Both the position numbers and the translations under genes were made by a program. From an uncultured Clostridia bacterium (GTDB taxonomy: Bacteria; Bacillota; Clostridia; Oscillospirales; Acutalibacteraceae), in contig CANQSG010000015.1 of NCBI GenBank assembly GCA_947626485.1, positions 1-19,385 of the forward strand: a DNA stretch of 19,385 bases. Direction: 5' to 3'. Positions within the stretch are counted from its first letter, which is position 1. Every line of letters begins with the position of its first letter. Below are positions 1-5,898 of this stretch, one piece after another. The notes under the pieces are model-generated. The model made no database searches. It was not told where the DNA came from and saw nothing but the letters and a program-made list of their open reading frames with translations.

Positions 1-1
1 G

Positions 2-1099
2 GTCGAGCTCAAAGCGGTCGCCGTTTTTGCGGGCGATCGGGGTGATGGTGTTGTGCGGCTCGCCGTTCGTTTCGGCGAAAATAAAGGCTTCGGGGTCGCT
101 GTACGACCGCCAGACCTGCAAAATGCGGTCGGCGAGGTCGACGAGGCGTTCGGCGTCGGCACAGCGCAGCCGGAGGACGGAAAGCGGCCACTTGACGATG
201 CCGGCTTCGACGTCGGCAAAATCCGGGAAGGTCACGCTGCGAACGATGGGCGCCTTTGCCATGGCGAAGGTGTAGCGCCCGCCCTGGAAATGATCGTGGC
301 TTAAAATCGAGCCGCCGACGATGGGCAGGTCGGCGTTGGAGCCGACGAAATAATGCGGGAATTGGCGGACGAAATCGAGCAGCCGGGCGAAGGTGACGCG
401 GTCGATGTGCATGGGGGTGTGCTTCGTGTTAAAGACGATGCAGTGCTCGTTATAATAGACGTAGGGCGAGTATTGCAGCATCCAGGGGGCGCCGAGCAGG
501 TCGAGGGGGATCACGCGGTGATTCTGGCGCGCCGGGGCGTTGAGCCTGCCGGCGTAGCCCTCGTTTTCGACGCAGAGGTTGCACTTCGGATAGTCGCTCT
601 GCACGGCGTTTTTCGCGGCGGCGATGGCTTTCGGATCCTTTTCGGGCTTCGAGAGGTTGATCGTGATGTCGAGCCCGCCGTAGGGGCTGTTATAGACCCA
701 TTTGACGTCTTTTTTAATGCGATAGCGCCGGATATAGTCGGTGTCCTGGCTGAACTGATAATAAAAATCCGTCGCGGCCTCGGGCGAGGCGGCGTAGCGC
801 CTGCGGAATTCCCGGATGACCTCGCTCGGGCGGGGCGTCAGCAGCCCCATGAGCTTCGTGTCAAAGAGGTCGCGCTCGACGTTGTTGTCGCCGATCAGCC
901 CCCGCACGACCGCCTCGTCGCACAACGCGGTCAGCGTCTGCTCGAGGTCGATCTCCTTCGGGGCGTCGCCGCAGTCGGTGTAGCTGTCAAGGCACAGCGC
1001 TTCGAGCAGCCGGTTGATCGTAAAAATGCGGTCTTCCGGCGCAAGCAGTCCTTTCCGGCAGCCGTAGGCCGCCAAATCGCGAATTCGTTTGTCTATCAT
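2..1099 (-). CDS. galT: UDP-glucose--hexose-1-phosphate uridylyltransferase, class II (GalT), 3' end outside window
   Basis: Cytoplasmic Leloir-pathway enzyme that exchanges UMP between UDP-glucose and galactose-1-phosphate. The visible 366 residues read through the window edge without a stop, so the C-terminus is missing; class II GalT proteins are about 500 residues. The N-terminus (MIDKRIRDLAAYG) and the motifs YNEHCIVF (about 216-223) and SILSHDHFQGG (264-274), with the His-Asp-His active-site/nucleotide-binding segment, match the Firmicutes-type GalT family. ATG at 1099 is chosen because AGGAG lies 10 nt upstream on the minus strand. It lies 54 nt downstream of the short-chain dehydrogenase gene on the same strand, so the two are probably cotranscribed. 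I see no other Leloir gene (galK, galE) in the window, but the region downstream of galT is not visible. Family assignment is secure; the substrate (galactose or another hexose-1-phosphate) is inferred. Confidence 0.93.
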   Translation of the reverse strand, partial: MIDKRIRDLAAYGCRKGLLAPEDRIFTINRLLEALCLDSYTDCGDAPKEIDLEQTLTALCDEAVVRGLIGDNNVERDLFDTKLMGLLTPRPSEVIREFRRRYAASPEAATDFYYQFSQDTDYIRRYRIKKDVKWVYNSPYGGLDITINLSKPEKDPKAIAAAKNAVQSDYPKCNLCVENEGYAGRLNAPARQNHRVIPLDLLGAPWMLQYSPYVYYNEHCIVFNTKHTPMHIDRVTFARLLDFVRQFPHYFVGSNADLPIVGGSILSHDHFQGGRYTFAMAKAPIVRSVTFPDFADVEAGIVKWPLSVLRLRCADAERLVDLADRILQVWRSYSDPEAFIFAETNGEPHNTITPIARKNGDRFELD

Positions 1100-1153
1100 G
1101 GTTCTGCGCACTCCTGTATCAAAAAAATCGGAATCAAACAGGTTTCTGGGGGG

Positions 1154-1888
1154 TTAAATCACCATGCCGCCGTTCGGGCTGATGACCTGTCCAGTGATGT
1201 ATTCCGCCCCTTCCGACGCGAGGAAAAGGGCGGTTTTGGCGATCTCGAAGGTCGTCCCGATGCGGCCGACCGGCGTCGATTCGACGAGGGCGTTGAGGTC
1301 TTCGATCTCCACGTTCGCGTTCATGTTGGTGTCGATCACACCGGGGGCGATGCAGTTGACGGTGATGCCGCTGGGGCCGACCTCCTTGGCGAGCGCCTTC
1401 GTCAGGCCGATCACGCCTGCCTTGGCGGCGGAATAAGCGACTTCGCAGGCGGCGCCCGTGATGCCCCAGACAGAGGAAAGGTTGATGATCGTGCCGGATT
1501 TGCGGGAGATCATGTGGGGCAGGACGGCCTGGCAGGTGTGGAACATTCCCTTGAGGTCGACGTCCATGATCTTGTCCCAGTCGTATTCCGAAAGCTCGGT
1601 GAAAAGCCCCTGTTGGGCGATGCCGGCGTTGTTGATGAGCACGTCGATGTGGCCGAACTGGTAAAGCGTCTCCTTGACGAGCAGGTCGAACTCCAGCCGG
1701 TTGGCGACGTTGGCTTTCAGCGCGATGACGGAATGGCCGCTTTCGGCGAGGGAGCGTTGCAGCAGCAGGGCGGATTCCCGCGAGGTGTTGTAGTTGATGA
1801 CGACGTTGTAGCCCTGCTCGGCGAAGAGGATCGCGGTGTCGGCGCCGATGCCCTTGGAGGCGCCGGTGATGATGACGGTTCGGTTCAT
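1154..1888 (-). CDS. Short-chain dehydrogenase/reductase, FabG-like (possible EF-P 5-aminopentanone reductase)
   Basis: A 244-residue classical SDR, the usual length for FabG-type reductases. Visible motifs: Rossmann TGASKGIG (8-15), NNAG (86-89), catalytic Ser in INLSS (about 138-139) and YSAAK with Tyr152 and Lys156, plus the C-terminal GQVISPNGG typical of FabG. The position of the structural/catalytic Asn of the SDR tetrad appears to be Asp111 (DVDLKGMF instead of the usual NLKG). The reaction is NAD(P)H-dependent reduction of a carbonyl. Candidates are 3-oxoacyl-ACP or, from remembered similarity around WGITGAACEVAYSAAK, the EF-P 5-aminopentanone reductase (YmfI) group. The sequence alone does not decide. 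ATG at 1888 is preferred over upstream in-frame starts because AAGGTGG lies 8 nt ahead and the Rossmann motif begins at residue 8; an upstream extension to 2080 would add unconserved sequence across a probable promoter. First gene of a probable SDR-galT unit. Confidence 0.9.
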   Translation of the reverse strand: MNRTVIITGASKGIGADTAILFAEQGYNVVINYNTSRESALLLQRSLAESGHSVIALKANVANRLEFDLLVKETLYQFGHIDVLINNAGIAQQGLFTELSEYDWDKIMDVDLKGMFHTCQAVLPHMISRKSGTIINLSSVWGITGAACEVAYSAAKAGVIGLTKALAKEVGPSGITVNCIAPGVIDTNMNANVEIEDLNALVESTPVGRIGTTFEIAKTALFLASEGAEYITGQVISPNGGMVI

Positions 1889-1984
1889 TCGGAAATCCAC
1901 CTTTTTGTTTCTGGGTCTTAAGTTGACTGCGCCCGCGTCGCGGGGCAGGGGAGGACGGTCGGCTTTCGCCCCTTCTTTTTCTAC

Positions 1985-1993
1985 ATTATAGCA
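1985..1993 (-). promoter_or_regulatory. Extended -10 promoter element for the SDR-galT unit
   Basis: On the minus strand this reads TGCTATAAT, a perfect extended -10 (TGn + TATAAT). The -35 region 17-18 nt upstream is poor, which is common for extended -10 promoters. It would give a leader of about 90 nt before the SDR start at 1888. The same nine-base element recurs in front of the DivIVA-like gene at 5932-5940. Confidence 0.6.
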
Positions 1994-2064
1994 CAGTTTT
2001 CGCTTGAACGCTATCCCGAAAAATAAATTTTTCATTTTGGATAGTTCTGCGGTTTGGACCCTAT

Positions 2065-2166
2065 AAATTGTAGTTGACATAACGGCGTCGCGTCAACCTG
2101 TTGTGTGGTTTACATAATCAGTTTACATAATATTTTAGGCGCCGAAAAATTGTTGTTGACATAACG
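2065..2166 (+). repeat. Four GTT(G/T)ACATAA direct repeats in the divergent SDR/proC region
   Basis: Copies at 2073-2084 (GTTGACATAACG), 2108-2118 (GTTTACATAAT), 2121-2131 (GTTTACATAAT) and 2155-2166 (GTTGACATAACG). The outer copies extend leftward to a 20-nt near-identical repeat (2065-2084 and 2147-2166, one mismatch). The inner two are identical to each other. Start-to-start spacings are 35, 13 and 34 nt, so the array is roughly symmetric. The fourth copy contains the proC -35 hexamer. Either operator sites for an unidentified regulator or duplicated promoter elements. The rest of the 340-bp region 1889-2228 holds promoters only; I see no gene in it. Confidence 0.75.
2067..2096 (-). promoter_or_regulatory. 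Second candidate minus-strand promoter (TTGACG-18-TACAAT)
   Basis: On the minus strand, TTGACG (2096-2091) and TACAAT (2072-2067) are separated by 18 nt. It would be an upstream promoter for the SDR gene with a leader of about 170 nt. Its spacer overlaps the first GTTGACATAACG repeat copy (2073-2084). It is weaker evidence than the extended -10 at 1985-1993 and may be coincidental. Confidence 0.35.
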
Positions 2167-2184
2167 CGGAATTTCGTGTATAAA
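2156..2184 (+). promoter_or_regulatory. Sigma-A-type promoter for proC
   Basis: TTGACA (2156-2161), 17-nt spacer, TATAAA (2179-2184). This is a near-consensus vegetative promoter with a predicted start near 2191 and a leader of about 38 nt. Its -35 lies inside the fourth repeat copy. A second weaker arrangement, TTTACA (2109-2114) - 16 - TATTTT (2131-2136), lies upstream. Confidence 0.75.
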
Positions 2185-2228
2185 TAGAATTACCTTCCAA
2201 AAATTCCGGAGAAAAAGGGCGTTGTCAA

Positions 2229-3053
2229 ATGCATACTCCAAACGTTGGCTTTATCGGCGCCGGCAACATCGCGACCGCAATTTTAAACGGCGCGCTGTCG
2301 TCGGGTTACATAAAATCGGAAAATGTCTATATCTATGACGTTTTGCCCGAAAAGGCCGCCGCGCTGTCTACATCTGGTGGTACGGTCTGTGAAACGGCCT
2401 GCGACCTCGTCGCGCGTTGCGACTATGTTTTCCTGACGGTCAAACCCCAGGTCTACGACGTCGTCCTCGCCGAAATTCGCCCGGCGGTGCGACCGGATTG
2501 TTGCCTGGTCGACGTCGCCGCCGGGGTGCCGGTGGATTATGTCAAACACGGCGTCGGATTTGATTGCAGCGTCATCCGGATTATGCCGAATACGCCGTTG
2601 ATGTACGGCTGCGGCGCCTGCGCGCTGGTTCACGTAAAACCGGTGACCGACGAACAGTTCGCCTATGTGCGCGGCCTGCTCGACCGCTGCGGGATCACCT
2701 GCGTTGTCGACGAGGCCGAGATCGACGGTATCATCGGCGTCAGCGGCAGCGCCCCGGCTTACTTTTTCCGCTTTGTGCGCGATATCATCGCCGGCGGCGT
2801 GGCGGCGGGGTTGAGCGAAGCAGTCGCCTCACGCATGGCGCTGCAAACGATGATCGGCAGCGCCCGCATGATCCAGCAGAGCGATCAGCCCATCGACGCC
2901 CTCATCCGCGCCGTCGCGTCGCCCAACGGGACGACCGAGGCGGGGTTGCGTTCCCTCGACGAAACCGGGTTTGACGCGTCGGTCGCCGCCTGCGTTGAAG
3001 CGACGGTGCGCCGCTCGAAGGAATTGACCCGACAGGTCCCGCCCGAAGATTGA
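2229..3053 (+). CDS. proC: Pyrroline-5-carboxylate reductase
   Basis: Last step of proline synthesis: NAD(P)H-dependent reduction of 1-pyrroline-5-carboxylate to L-proline in the cytoplasm. 274 residues, the normal family length. The N-terminal Rossmann loop GFIGAGNIA (8-16), IMPNTP in the central region, the conserved ISGSAPAYF-like stretch (VSGSAPAYFF) and the C-terminal ASPNGTTEAGL, a variant of the ProC signature PGGTT..G, identify the family. ATG at 2229 is preceded by AAGGG 9 nt upstream and by a near-consensus promoter at 2156-2184. The next gene (spoIIM-like) begins 68 nt downstream with its own possible promoter, so readthrough is possible but not required. No proA/proB is nearby. 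Confidence 0.96.
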   Translation: MHTPNVGFIGAGNIATAILNGALSSGYIKSENVYIYDVLPEKAAALSTSGGTVCETACDLVARCDYVFLTVKPQVYDVVLAEIRPAVRPDCCLVDVAAGVPVDYVKHGVGFDCSVIRIMPNTPLMYGCGACALVHVKPVTDEQFAYVRGLLDRCGITCVVDEAEIDGIIGVSGSAPAYFFRFVRDIIAGGVAAGLSEAVASRMALQTMIGSARMIQQSDQPIDALIRAVASPNGTTEAGLRSLDETGFDASVAACVEATVRRSKELTRQVPPED

Positions 3054-3059
3054 CGCGCA

Positions 3060-3088
3060 GCATAAACCTGTCCGCCCTTGCATAGATA
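3060..3088 (+). promoter_or_regulatory. Candidate sigma-E-like (mother-cell) promoter upstream of the spoIIM-like gene
   Basis: GCATAAA (3060-3066) resembles the sigma-E -35 consensus (G/T)(A/C)ATATT at five of seven positions. CATAGATA (3081-3088), 14 nt further on, shares CATA.A with the -10 consensus CATACA.T. Spacing fits sigma-E promoters. No good sigma-A promoter is visible in the 68-nt gap. This is inference from a short, degenerate match. Confidence 0.3.
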
Positions 3089-3106
3089 TGGCTTGTATCA
3101 ATGCAA
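3078..3106. repeat. 29-nt inverted repeat just before the spoIIM-like RBS
   Basis: TTGCAT (3078-3083) and GATA (3085-3088) pair with TATC (3096-3099) and ATGCAA (3101-3106), with a single A/A mismatch between the two blocks and a 7-nt centre. No T-run follows in either direction, so it does not look like an intrinsic terminator. It may be an operator or an mRNA hairpin; it covers the -10 of the candidate sigma-E promoter. Confidence 0.6.
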
Positions 3107-3109
3107 AAC

Positions 3110-3114
3110 GGAGG
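3110..3114 (+). promoter_or_regulatory. RBS that fixes the spoIIM-like start at 3122
   Basis: GGAGG, 7 nt before ATG 3122. An in-frame ATG at 3101 lies upstream of this RBS and inside the inverted repeat, so it is unlikely to be used. Confidence 0.8.
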
Positions 3115-3121
3115 ACTGTTT

Positions 3122-3751
3122 ATGCGAAGGACAACCATCATCGGATTTCACCGCAGAAAATGGATCGAGACGCTCTGCCGCAACCACGCGCTGCTCTGGC
3201 TGGCCGCCGTTTTTCTGCTCGGCCTGCTCTTTGCGGCGCTCTCGCTCGACGGTGCAAGTGCCCTGACCGCGGAAGCGAGCCGTCTGCGCGACGCCTACCT
3301 CGCCGCGCGGGTCTCGAAAGGCTTTTTGTCCGTCGTCTGCGGGTCGCTGATCTTCCAGCTTCCGTTTGCGCTGTTGCTGTTTCTTTGCGGCACCTCGATG
3401 GCGGGGGTCGTCCTCGCGCCGATGCTCGTCTGCTACCGCGGCTTTTCGGTCGGACTGCTGCTCTCGATGTTTTACGCGTCGGATTCGCTCAAAGGCATCG
3501 CCTTCTGCGTGCTGCTGATCGTCCCGTACAGCGTCCTTTCGGTTTTGGCGACGCTCCTTTCGGCGCGCGAATCCGTCGGCTTTTCGCTGCTGCTCGCGCG
3601 GCTCGTCCTGCCGAATCGAACATCTGATTCTGTGGCGTGGGATTTCCGCGCCTATTGCGCGCGGCACCTCTTTTTGCTGCTGCTTTTCCTTGCGGCGGCG
3701 CTGCTCGACGCGCTGCTCTCCCTGTTTTTCCTGCGATTTTTCGCTTTTTAA
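3122..3751 (+). CDS. spoIIM: SpoIIM-like integral membrane protein (stage II sporulation protein M family)
   Basis: 209 residues, close to the roughly 214 of Bacillus subtilis SpoIIM. About five hydrophobic segments are visible (near 23-42, 68-90, 93-117, 124-146 and 181-203), preceded by a basic N-terminus and separated by short loops. The stretch FLCGTSMAGVVLAP followed by YRGFSVGLLLSMF resembles the SpoIIM/DUF95 core. In B. subtilis SpoIIM forms the engulfment complex with SpoIID and SpoIIP and tethers the peptidoglycan-remodelling enzymes to the septal membrane. Context supports the call: the next gene is xerD, and spoIIM lies close to xerD (ripX) in Bacillus too. ATG 3122 is chosen for its GGAGG RBS. 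A possible sigma-E promoter and an inverted repeat precede it. Family is likely rather than certain, because membrane helices dominate the similarity. Confidence 0.75.
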   Translation: MRRTTIIGFHRRKWIETLCRNHALLWLAAVFLLGLLFAALSLDGASALTAEASRLRDAYLAARVSKGFLSVVCGSLIFQLPFALLLFLCGTSMAGVVLAPMLVCYRGFSVGLLLSMFYASDSLKGIAFCVLLIVPYSVLSVLATLLSARESVGFSLLLARLVLPNRTSDSVAWDFRAYCARHLFLLLLFLAAALLDALLSLFFLRFFAF

Positions 3752-3784
3752 GATGTAAAAAATTTCCCCGAACGGCGGTGTAAC

Positions 3785-4672
3785 ATGAAGGACTACGCGG
3801 TAGATTTTCAGGACTATCTGAAATACGAAAAAAAAGCGTCTGTCAACACGTATGAATCCTATCTGCGTGACGTCGGACAGCTTTCCGCGTACGCCGCCGG
3901 GCTCGGCCTTGCGGATTTGAGCCGCGCTGACTGCCAGCTCATTGAGCGCTTTTTGCAGTCGCTGCTCAACGACGGCAAGTCGCAGGCGACCGTCAACCGC
4001 GTCGTCGCCGCGCTGCGCTGTTATTATCAATTCCTCGTCAATCAGGGTATCGCCGCCGAAAACCCGATCTCGCAGATCAAGCGCAAAACCGCCGAGAAAA
4101 AGCTGCCCGAGATTTTAACCGGCAAAGAGGTCAACGAGCTGCTCGAACAGCCGAAGGGCGACGATTGCAAGAGCCTGCGGGACAAGGCGATGCTCGAATT
4201 GCTCTACGCGACCGGCATCAAGGTCTCGGAGCTCATTGAGCTGCGGGTGCAGGATCTGAACCTACAAGTCGGAGTGATACATACCCATGCCGGGCGCAGC
4301 GATCGCATCGTCCCGGTCTATCCCGCCGCCGTCAAGACGCTGTCGGTGTACCTTTCGAAGATCCGCCCGCAGATCGTCCTCGACCCCGGGGAGGACAGGC
4401 TCTTCACCAACATGAACGGACAAGCCCTGACCCGGCAGGGATTTTGGAAGATCGTCAAGTTTTACGCGGCGCAGGCCAACATCAAAAAGGACATCACGCC
4501 CCACACGCTGCGCCATTCCTTCGCCGCTCACCTGCTCGAAAACGGCGCCCAGCTCAGCGACATTCAGGAGATGCTCGGACACGCTGACATTTCCTCGACC
4601 CAAATCTACGCCCAGCTGATGAAAAACAAGTATTCCCAGGTCTATCAGCGCTTTCATCCCCTCGCGCGCTGA
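3785..4672 (+). CDS. xerD: XerD-like tyrosine recombinase with substituted active-site residues
   Basis: 295 residues, the normal XerC/XerD length. N-terminal SAM-like core-binding domain (about 1-88) and C-terminal catalytic domain (about 105-295). Family role: resolution of chromosome dimers at dif, together with XerC. Visible catalytic residues: HTLRH with His240 and Arg243, LGHAD with His266, and the nucleophile Tyr275 in STQIYAQ. Two canonical positions differ. ATG-L/I-R-VSEL is here ATGIKVSEL (Lys146 for the first catalytic Arg), and the beta-hairpin GKG.K.R that carries the catalytic Lys is HAGRSDR (Ala169). So this may be a weakened, regulatory or differently configured recombinase. 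Start ATG 3785 follows GGCGGTG only 4 nt away. 33 nt separate it from the spoIIM-like gene, so they are probably cotranscribed. The order matches the clostridial/bacillar spoIIM-xerD neighbourhood. Confidence 0.88.
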   Translation: MKDYAVDFQDYLKYEKKASVNTYESYLRDVGQLSAYAAGLGLADLSRADCQLIERFLQSLLNDGKSQATVNRVVAALRCYYQFLVNQGIAAENPISQIKRKTAEKKLPEILTGKEVNELLEQPKGDDCKSLRDKAMLELLYATGIKVSELIELRVQDLNLQVGVIHTHAGRSDRIVPVYPAAVKTLSVYLSKIRPQIVLDPGEDRLFTNMNGQALTRQGFWKIVKFYAAQANIKKDITPHTLRHSFAAHLLENGAQLSDIQEMLGHADISSTQIYAQLMKNKYSQVYQRFHPLAR

Positions 4673-4690
4673 CCCGCAAACGGAACAAAA

Positions 4691-4722
4691 AAAGAGCTCG
4701 ATGCGTATGCACCGGGCTCTTT
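4691..4722. terminator. Bidirectional intrinsic terminator between xerD and the fumarase-beta gene
   Basis: Ten-base stem: AAAGAGCTCG (4691-4700) pairs with CGGGCTCTTT (4713-4722) with one G-U, around a 12-nt loop. On the minus strand it is followed by a run of seven T (complement of 4687-4693), so it is strong for the fumarase-beta operon. On the plus strand the tail is TTT then a mixed T-rich stretch, so it is weaker for xerD. Confidence 0.85.
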
Positions 4723-4737
4723 GCTTGATTTGGTATT

Positions 4738-5271
4738 TCAGGCGCGGGAAAAGAGGTTGCCGCCGACGCAGTCGATGCCGACGATCAGCGGGAAATCGCA
4801 AAAGGTCAGCCGTTTGACCGACTCGCAGCCGAGGTCTTCGTAGGCGATGACCTCGCAGGCAGTGATGCAGTCCGACGCGAGGGCGCCCGCGCCGCCGATG
4901 GCGCAGAGGTAAACCGCGCGGTTGCGGATGATCGCCTTGCAGACCGCTTGGCTTCTGCCGCCCTTGCCGATCATACAGCAAAGCCCGAGGTCGAGCAGGC
5001 GGGGGGCGTAGGGGTCCATGCGGGAGGAGGTCGTCGGCCCGCAGCTGCCGATCGCCATGCCGGGAGGCGTCGGCGTCGGTCCCGCGTAATAAATCGAGGC
5101 GCCGGCAAGCTCAAAGGGGAGGGGGTCGCCCGCGTCGAGCGCGGCAAACAACCGCTTGTGCGCCGCATCCCGGGCGGTGTAAACCGTGCCGGAAAGCAGG
5201 ATTTGCTCGCCGGCGCGCAACAGCGGCGTGGCGTCTTTCAGCGCGGCGGCGTCGAGCTTTTGCGTCTTCAT
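4738..5271 (-). CDS. Fumarate hydratase class I, beta subunit / C-terminal domain (orphan)
   Basis: 177 residues, the usual size of the separate beta subunit of two-subunit class I fumarases and L-tartrate dehydratases. Motifs: GTVYTARDAAHKR (28-40), YYAGPTP (61-67), AIGSCGPTTSSRMDPY (73-88), MIGKGG (100-105), GGAGALASD and AYEDLGCES. The partner alpha subunit carries the 4Fe-4S cluster and is normally encoded immediately upstream. Here it is absent: the upstream gene encodes a DivIVA-like coiled-coil protein instead, and this gene starts inside its stop (ATGA overlap, 5268-5271). No strong RBS of its own is visible, so translational coupling is likely. The protein is cysteine-rich (ten Cys by my count). 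The expected reaction, fumarate + water to malate, needs an alpha subunit from elsewhere in the genome; tartrate dehydratase is an alternative. Confidence 0.87.
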   Translation of the reverse strand: MKTQKLDAAALKDATPLLRAGEQILLSGTVYTARDAAHKRLFAALDAGDPLPFELAGASIYYAGPTPTPPGMAIGSCGPTTSSRMDPYAPRLLDLGLCCMIGKGGRSQAVCKAIIRNRAVYLCAIGGAGALASDCITACEVIAYEDLGCESVKRLTFCDFPLIVGIDCVGGNLFSRA

Positions 5272-5819
5272 TCCGCCGTGACCTTCTGCATCAGGTCGGA
5301 GAGCGTCTGGGCGGCGTCGTCGGTGGCGGCGCGCTTTGCCTCGAGCTGGGTGCGGGTCTCGCGCAGGGCGGTTTGCAGCGCGTCGATCTCCTGCGAGAAG
5401 CGCTGCGTGCTGTCGTTCAGCTGCGCGCGCAATTCGGTCAACGAGTGATCGGCGTCCTGTAGCGCGTCGAGGTTCCGACCGACCGCCGTATCCGAGAGCG
5501 ACGCCTGCTCCTGCGCGTTCTGGCAGAGCGCCTGCGCGTTGGACTGGGCGACGAGATAGAGCCGACCGATGCCTTCGCTGAGCTTCTGCAGCGATTCTTG
5601 CCGCGTGTTCAGCTCCCCGAGCTCGGCCTGCAAACGGTCGCGCTCGGCGACGGCGTCGGCACACTCCCGCGTGCGGGCGGCAAGCTCGGCTTCGAGCGAT
5701 TCCACGCGCGCCCGCAGCTCGTCGGTCTCGCGGCAGAAGGTTTCCTGCGCGGTCTCGATGTACCGAATGACGTCGTCCCGGTGGAACCCGAACATGGCCT
5801 TTCGAAATCCTAAATTCAT
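5268..5819 (-). CDS. DivIVA-like coiled-coil protein of unknown role
   Basis: 183 residues. The N-terminal FRKAMFGFHRDDVIRYIE (5-22) resembles the membrane-targeting head of DivIVA/GpsB proteins (F..GY...DV..YI). From about residue 30 to 175 the sequence is long heptad-rich coiled coil, dominated by Glu, Ala, Leu, Gln and Arg, with a Gln/Ala-rich break near 90-110. No membrane segment or enzymatic motif. DivIVA-family proteins mark curved membrane and recruit cell-division or spore-envelope partners; a similar scaffold role here is inference. Start ATG 5819 has GGAGG 8 nt upstream. It ends in an ATGA overlap with the fumarase-beta gene, an unusual pairing. An extended -10 promoter lies at 5932-5960 and the leader is rich in palindromes. 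Confidence 0.8.
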   Translation of the reverse strand: MNLGFRKAMFGFHRDDVIRYIETAQETFCRETDELRARVESLEAELAARTRECADAVAERDRLQAELGELNTRQESLQKLSEGIGRLYLVAQSNAQALCQNAQEQASLSDTAVGRNLDALQDADHSLTELRAQLNDSTQRFSQEIDALQTALRETRTQLEAKRAATDDAAQTLSDLMQKVTAE

Positions 5820-5836
5820 ACGTTACGCCTCCGAAG

Positions 5837-5898
5837 GGCGGCGAAGTCCCGCCGTCGGCTCGCCGGGTTTTCCCGGGAAAAGCCGCGGCGCGCGCCGC
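5837..5898. repeat. Cluster of three GC-rich dyads in the DivIVA-like gene leader
   Basis: GGCGG (5837-5841) pairs with CCGCC (5849-5853). TTTTCCCGGGAAAA (5868-5881) is a perfect 14-nt palindrome, and GCGGCGCGCGCCGC (5885-5898) is another. All lie between the predicted transcription start and the RBS of the minus-strand gene. They could form mRNA hairpins or bind a regulator; no known riboswitch is recognised. Confidence 0.6.

Noticed and set aside
353..1921. A 522-codon plus-strand open frame opposite galT and the SDR gene
   Set aside because: It runs antisense across two well-supported genes and a promoter, its product is an Asp/Val/Gly/Arg-rich composition typical of a mirrored GC-rich frame, and no family is recognisable.
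1889..2080. N-terminal extension of the SDR gene up to 2080
   Set aside because: The added 64 residues are unconserved, the RBS and Rossmann motif favour the start at 1888, and the extension would cross the extended -10 promoter at 1985-1993.
2065..2166. CRISPR array
   Set aside because: The repeats are 11-20 nt, unevenly spaced and overlap promoter hexamers; there is no constant repeat-spacer unit.
3054..3121. Intrinsic terminator between proC and the spoIIM-like gene
   Set aside because: The dyad at 3078-3106 has an AT-rich stem and is not followed by a T-run on either strand.
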